Origin: Aeromicrobium sp.
GTDB lineage: Bacteria; Actinomycetota; Actinomycetes; Propionibacteriales; Nocardioidaceae
Length of the DNA: 64,000 nucleotides
Direction of reading: 5' to 3'
Assembly: GCF_023146395.1 (NCBI RefSeq)
Contig: NZ_JAGLCD010000006.1
Span: forward strand, 121,809 to 185,808
This document shows positions 61,378-64,000 of this stretch, piece after piece; within the stretch, counting starts at the first letter, position 1; each line of letters starts with the position of its first letter. The notes beneath the pieces were generated by a model. It searched no databases and had not been told where the DNA came from. It saw only the letters and a program-made list of their open reading frames with translations. The position numbers were made by a program, and so were the translations under genes.

Positions 61378-61940
61378 TGGCCACCACGAACGACCTGAAG
61401 AACGGCATGGTTCTCAACATCGACGGACAGCTCTGGGCTGTCGTCGAGTTCCAGCACGTCAAGCCGGGCAAGGGCCCTGCCTTCGTGCGGACCAAGCTCA
61501 AGAACGTCGAGTCCGGCAAGGTCGTCGACAAGACCTTCAACGCCGGCACGAAGGTCGAGACGGCCTCGGTCGACAAGCGCGACATGCAGTACCTGTACAA
61601 CGACGGGTCCTCGTACGTCTTCATGGACATCCAGACCTACGACCAGATCGAGATCGCGCCGGAGCAGATGGGCACCGCCCCGGACTACCTGCTCGAGAAC
61701 ACCAACGCCGTCGTGGCCACGAACGAGGGCCGCGTGCTGTACGTCGAGCTCCCGCTCTCGGTCGAGCTCCTCGTGCAGCACACCGATCCGGGCCTGCAGG
61801 GCGACCGCTCCTCCGGCGGCACCAAGCCGGCCACGCTGGAGACCGGCAAGGAGATCCAGGTTCCCCTGTTCCTCGAGACCGGCGAGAAGATCAAGGTCGA
61901 CACGCGCGACGGCAGCTACCTCGGCCGCGTGAAGTCCTGA
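61377..61940 (+). CDS. efp: translation elongation factor P
   Basis: [43 protein letters not shown]. Confidence 0.98.
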   Translation: MATTNDLKNGMVLNIDGQLWAVVEFQHVKPGKGPAFVRTKLKNVESGKVVDKTFNAGTKVETASVDKRDMQYLYNDGSSYVFMDIQTYDQIEIAPEQMGTAPDYLLENTNAVVATNEGRVLYVELPLSVELLVQHTDPGLQGDRSSGGTKPATLETGKEIQVPLFLETGEKIKVDTRDGSYLGRVKS

Positions 61941-62350
61941 TGGGAGCGCGCACCAAGTACCGCAAGCGCGCGCTCGACATCCTCTTCGAGTCGGAGCTGC
62001 AGAGCCTGTCGATGGGCGGCTCGCTGGTCGAACGACTCGTCACGAACCATCCGCCGATCAACGCTTACACCGTCACGCTCGTCGAGGGCGTGGCCGAGCA
62101 CCAGGCACGGATCGACGAGCTCCTGACCGAGCACGCCCGCGGCTGGACGCTCGACCGCATGCCGGGTGTCGATCGCAACCTGCTGCGCCTGGGCACCTAC
62201 GAGATCCTCTTCGCCGACGACGTGCCGGACGCCGTCGCCGTCAGCGAGGCCGTCGACCTGGCGCGCGAGCTCAGCACGGACGACTCGCCGTCCTTCGTGG
62301 CCGGTGTGCTCGGCGCGATCATCGAGGGCAAGGCCAAGCAGGACGCGTGA
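61940..62350 (+). CDS. nusB: transcription antitermination factor NusB
   Basis: RTKYRKRALDILFESEL; RNLLRLGTYEILF. Confidence 0.96.
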   Translation: MGARTKYRKRALDILFESELQSLSMGGSLVERLVTNHPPINAYTVTLVEGVAEHQARIDELLTEHARGWTLDRMPGVDRNLLRLGTYEILFADDVPDAVAVSEAVDLARELSTDDSPSFVAGVLGAIIEGKAKQDA

Positions 62351-62524
62351 ACGCGGCGGCACTCGATCCCATCGCCGCTACGTGGTGCACATCAGCCGAA
62401 GCGTGCGCGGGCAGTTTGGAAATGTCCTGATCGCGACGCTCGGACGGTTGGGTCTGCTGATGTCTGCGGCGGGTGTCGGTAGAGCGCGCAGACTCAGAGA
62501 GCCGCGCGAAGACAGACCACGAAT

Positions 62525-63814
62525 TCACGCCCGTAGCGGGTATCCAGCGTCGTCGTGACGGGTGTGTTGTGCGGTGGTGCGGATCGCTCGGAGGTGGTGG
62601 CGGGTGGTGCGACGTTGGGTGAGGCCGATGGGTCGTCCGTCTCGGGTGGTGAGGTCGAATTTGCCGTGGCCGAGGGCGTCGATGATGAGTAGTCCGCGGT
62701 GGACGAGTGAATGGCAGGTCTGGCAGAGGCCGATGAGTCCGTCGAGGTCGGTGCGGCCGCCGTTGGACCACCAGGTGGTGTGGTGGATCTCGAGGTGGGT
62801 GTGGGTGCACCCGGGTGCTGCGCACTGGCCGTGCTGTCTGGCGTTGACGGCTTTGCGTTGGGGTGGGGTGGCGAGGCGGATGGTGTCGCCGACGTTGAGG
62901 ATCTGCGCCTGCTCGATGTCGTCGGTGCTGGCCAGGATGGGGGTGATGTCGCCGGTGCAGGCCAGGTAGGACAGCAGCTGGGGGCCGATGGGCCCGAATC
63001 CGGCGAGCTCGGCCGGCTCACCGACGGGTTGGGCGGTGCCGGGTTCCGCGGTCATGGCCTCGTGAAGCGTCTCGACCCCGACGATCACGCTCAGTTGGGG
63101 GCGGATGCCCTTGCTCGACGGCAGCCCGGATTCGAGGACGGACGAGAGGAGTCGGTCGAGGCCGGCGACACGGCGTTCGGCGCTGGACCGGTCGTCATTC
63201 GCGACCGTGGGGATCGACAACGAGTCGAGCACGGCCTTCAGCTTGGCGCCGGTCTCAGTCTTCAGGAACCCCGTCAGGTGCCAGCCCTCAGGCACGGCGG
63301 ACAGTTGGAGGTCTTCCTTGGCCATGCCGTTGATCCACGCCTCATCCAACGCTTCCGGGTAGACCGCATCGCGCAGGGCGCGGACGACCCGGCGCAGCTG
63401 GACCGGTTCATGGGTCGTCGCGACGGCCAGCAACCAGGGTTCAGCATCAGTGACGATCTCGTGGCCGATGTGCTTGAGGCCGAAGGTGAAGAGCTTGACG
63501 TGGTCCAGGCGGATGGCGCCTTCCACGGCCGCCTCGGCCACCGCGGGCAGCTCCCGCATCGTGTGGTCGGCCGCGATCAGAGACCGCGTAGTGCGGGCGT
63601 CGAGGCGGAGATGGTCACGCGCCCACGCGGTGACCGTGGAGGCGCCGTCGAGTTCGTGGTCGGCGGTGCGTTCCAGCTCCGCCAGATGGTGAGCCTTCGC
63701 GGCGTCGAGGGCGTCTTGCGCGGTCTGGATCGCGACCAGAGCGGACCGGTGGTCGGTGCTGGTGACGGCGTGCGCGGCGGTACGGAGTGCGTGCACCGTG
63801 GGCCCCGAAACCAT
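62525..63814 (-). CDS. DUF222/HNH endonuclease (13E12 repeat family type)
   Basis: C-terminal CAAPGCTHTHLEIHHTTWWSNGGRTDLDGLIGLCQTCHSLVH HNH motif; DUF222-type N-terminus. Confidence 0.93.
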   Translation of the reverse strand: MVSGPTVHALRTAAHAVTSTDHRSALVAIQTAQDALDAAKAHHLAELERTADHELDGASTVTAWARDHLRLDARTTRSLIAADHTMRELPAVAEAAVEGAIRLDHVKLFTFGLKHIGHEIVTDAEPWLLAVATTHEPVQLRRVVRALRDAVYPEALDEAWINGMAKEDLQLSAVPEGWHLTGFLKTETGAKLKAVLDSLSIPTVANDDRSSAERRVAGLDRLLSSVLESGLPSSKGIRPQLSVIVGVETLHEAMTAEPGTAQPVGEPAELAGFGPIGPQLLSYLACTGDITPILASTDDIEQAQILNVGDTIRLATPPQRKAVNARQHGQCAAPGCTHTHLEIHHTTWWSNGGRTDLDGLIGLCQTCHSLVHRGLLIIDALGHGKFDLTTRDGRPIGLTQRRTTRHHLRAIRTTAQHTRHDDAGYPLRA

Positions 63815-63827
63815 GGTTCGAGTGTAG

Positions 63828-63843
63828 TCGAACAGATGTTCGA
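63828..63843. promoter_or_regulatory. LexA/SOS box TCGAACAGATGTTCGA upstream of the DUF222-HNH gene
   Basis: Exact TCGAAC-N4-GTTCGA; on the minus strand lies between TTGCCG and TACACT (17-bp spacing). Confidence 0.85.
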
Positions 63844-64000
63844 CGGCAAGGGATTGGGGGCAGATTTCCGCTGGGGTTGCAGGTTTTTCTGACAGTCCGG
63901 CCGGTCAGATGGTGGCGGGCGGAAACCACCTGCTTCTGGTCCTTGCTGCTTGTCCGTCACGACGGCGCGAGGTCAGCTGTCCGGGGTCTCGATACGGCCG

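Noticed and set aside
62351-62524. Possible mobile-element boundary between nusB and the DUF222 gene
   Set aside because: No inverted or direct repeat shared with the other side of the DUF222 gene could be seen; the far side is cut by the window end.

Overview
The window is a 64 kb high-GC actinobacterial chromosome segment, probably Nocardioidaceae/Aeromicrobium-like (inferred from protein style and gene order, not proven). Most of it is a conserved housekeeping backbone: dut-DUF3710-OB-DUF3159-TrkA pair, RNase D, hemE-hemY-hemQ, msrB, sir/CbiX, a tRNA cluster, thrS-HIT-pgsA, pdxS-pdxT-yebC-ruvCAB-yajC-secDF-apt-relA, hisS-aspS-rarA-alaS-ruvX-mltG-aroE-aroC-aroK-aroB-pepQ-efp-nusB. The parts most worth a second look are: (1) a single wHTH + PD-(D/E)XK-like gene between relA and the DUF349 gene, bracketed by 63-bp inverted repeats (54/63 identical), each carrying two 18-bp repeats at a 22-bp period; (2) a 26-codon Cys-ending leader peptide, missed by the ORF track, upstream of the sulfite reductase gene; (3) a DUF222/HNH (13E12-type) gene with a perfect LexA-type box between its -35 and -10; (4) an AurF-like diiron oxygenase + FprB-like ferredoxin reductase pair where related actinobacteria usually carry PIM-biosynthesis genes; (5) a TetR-BVMO-like-acetoacetate decarboxylase-like operon divergent from a GMC oxidoreductase, with one palindrome covering both -35 elements; (6) several unexplained intergenic repeats and palindromes. 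Many genes have a -10 hexamer 6-7 nt before the start codon, suggesting leaderless mRNAs. No CRISPR array, rRNA, prophage or transposase was seen.
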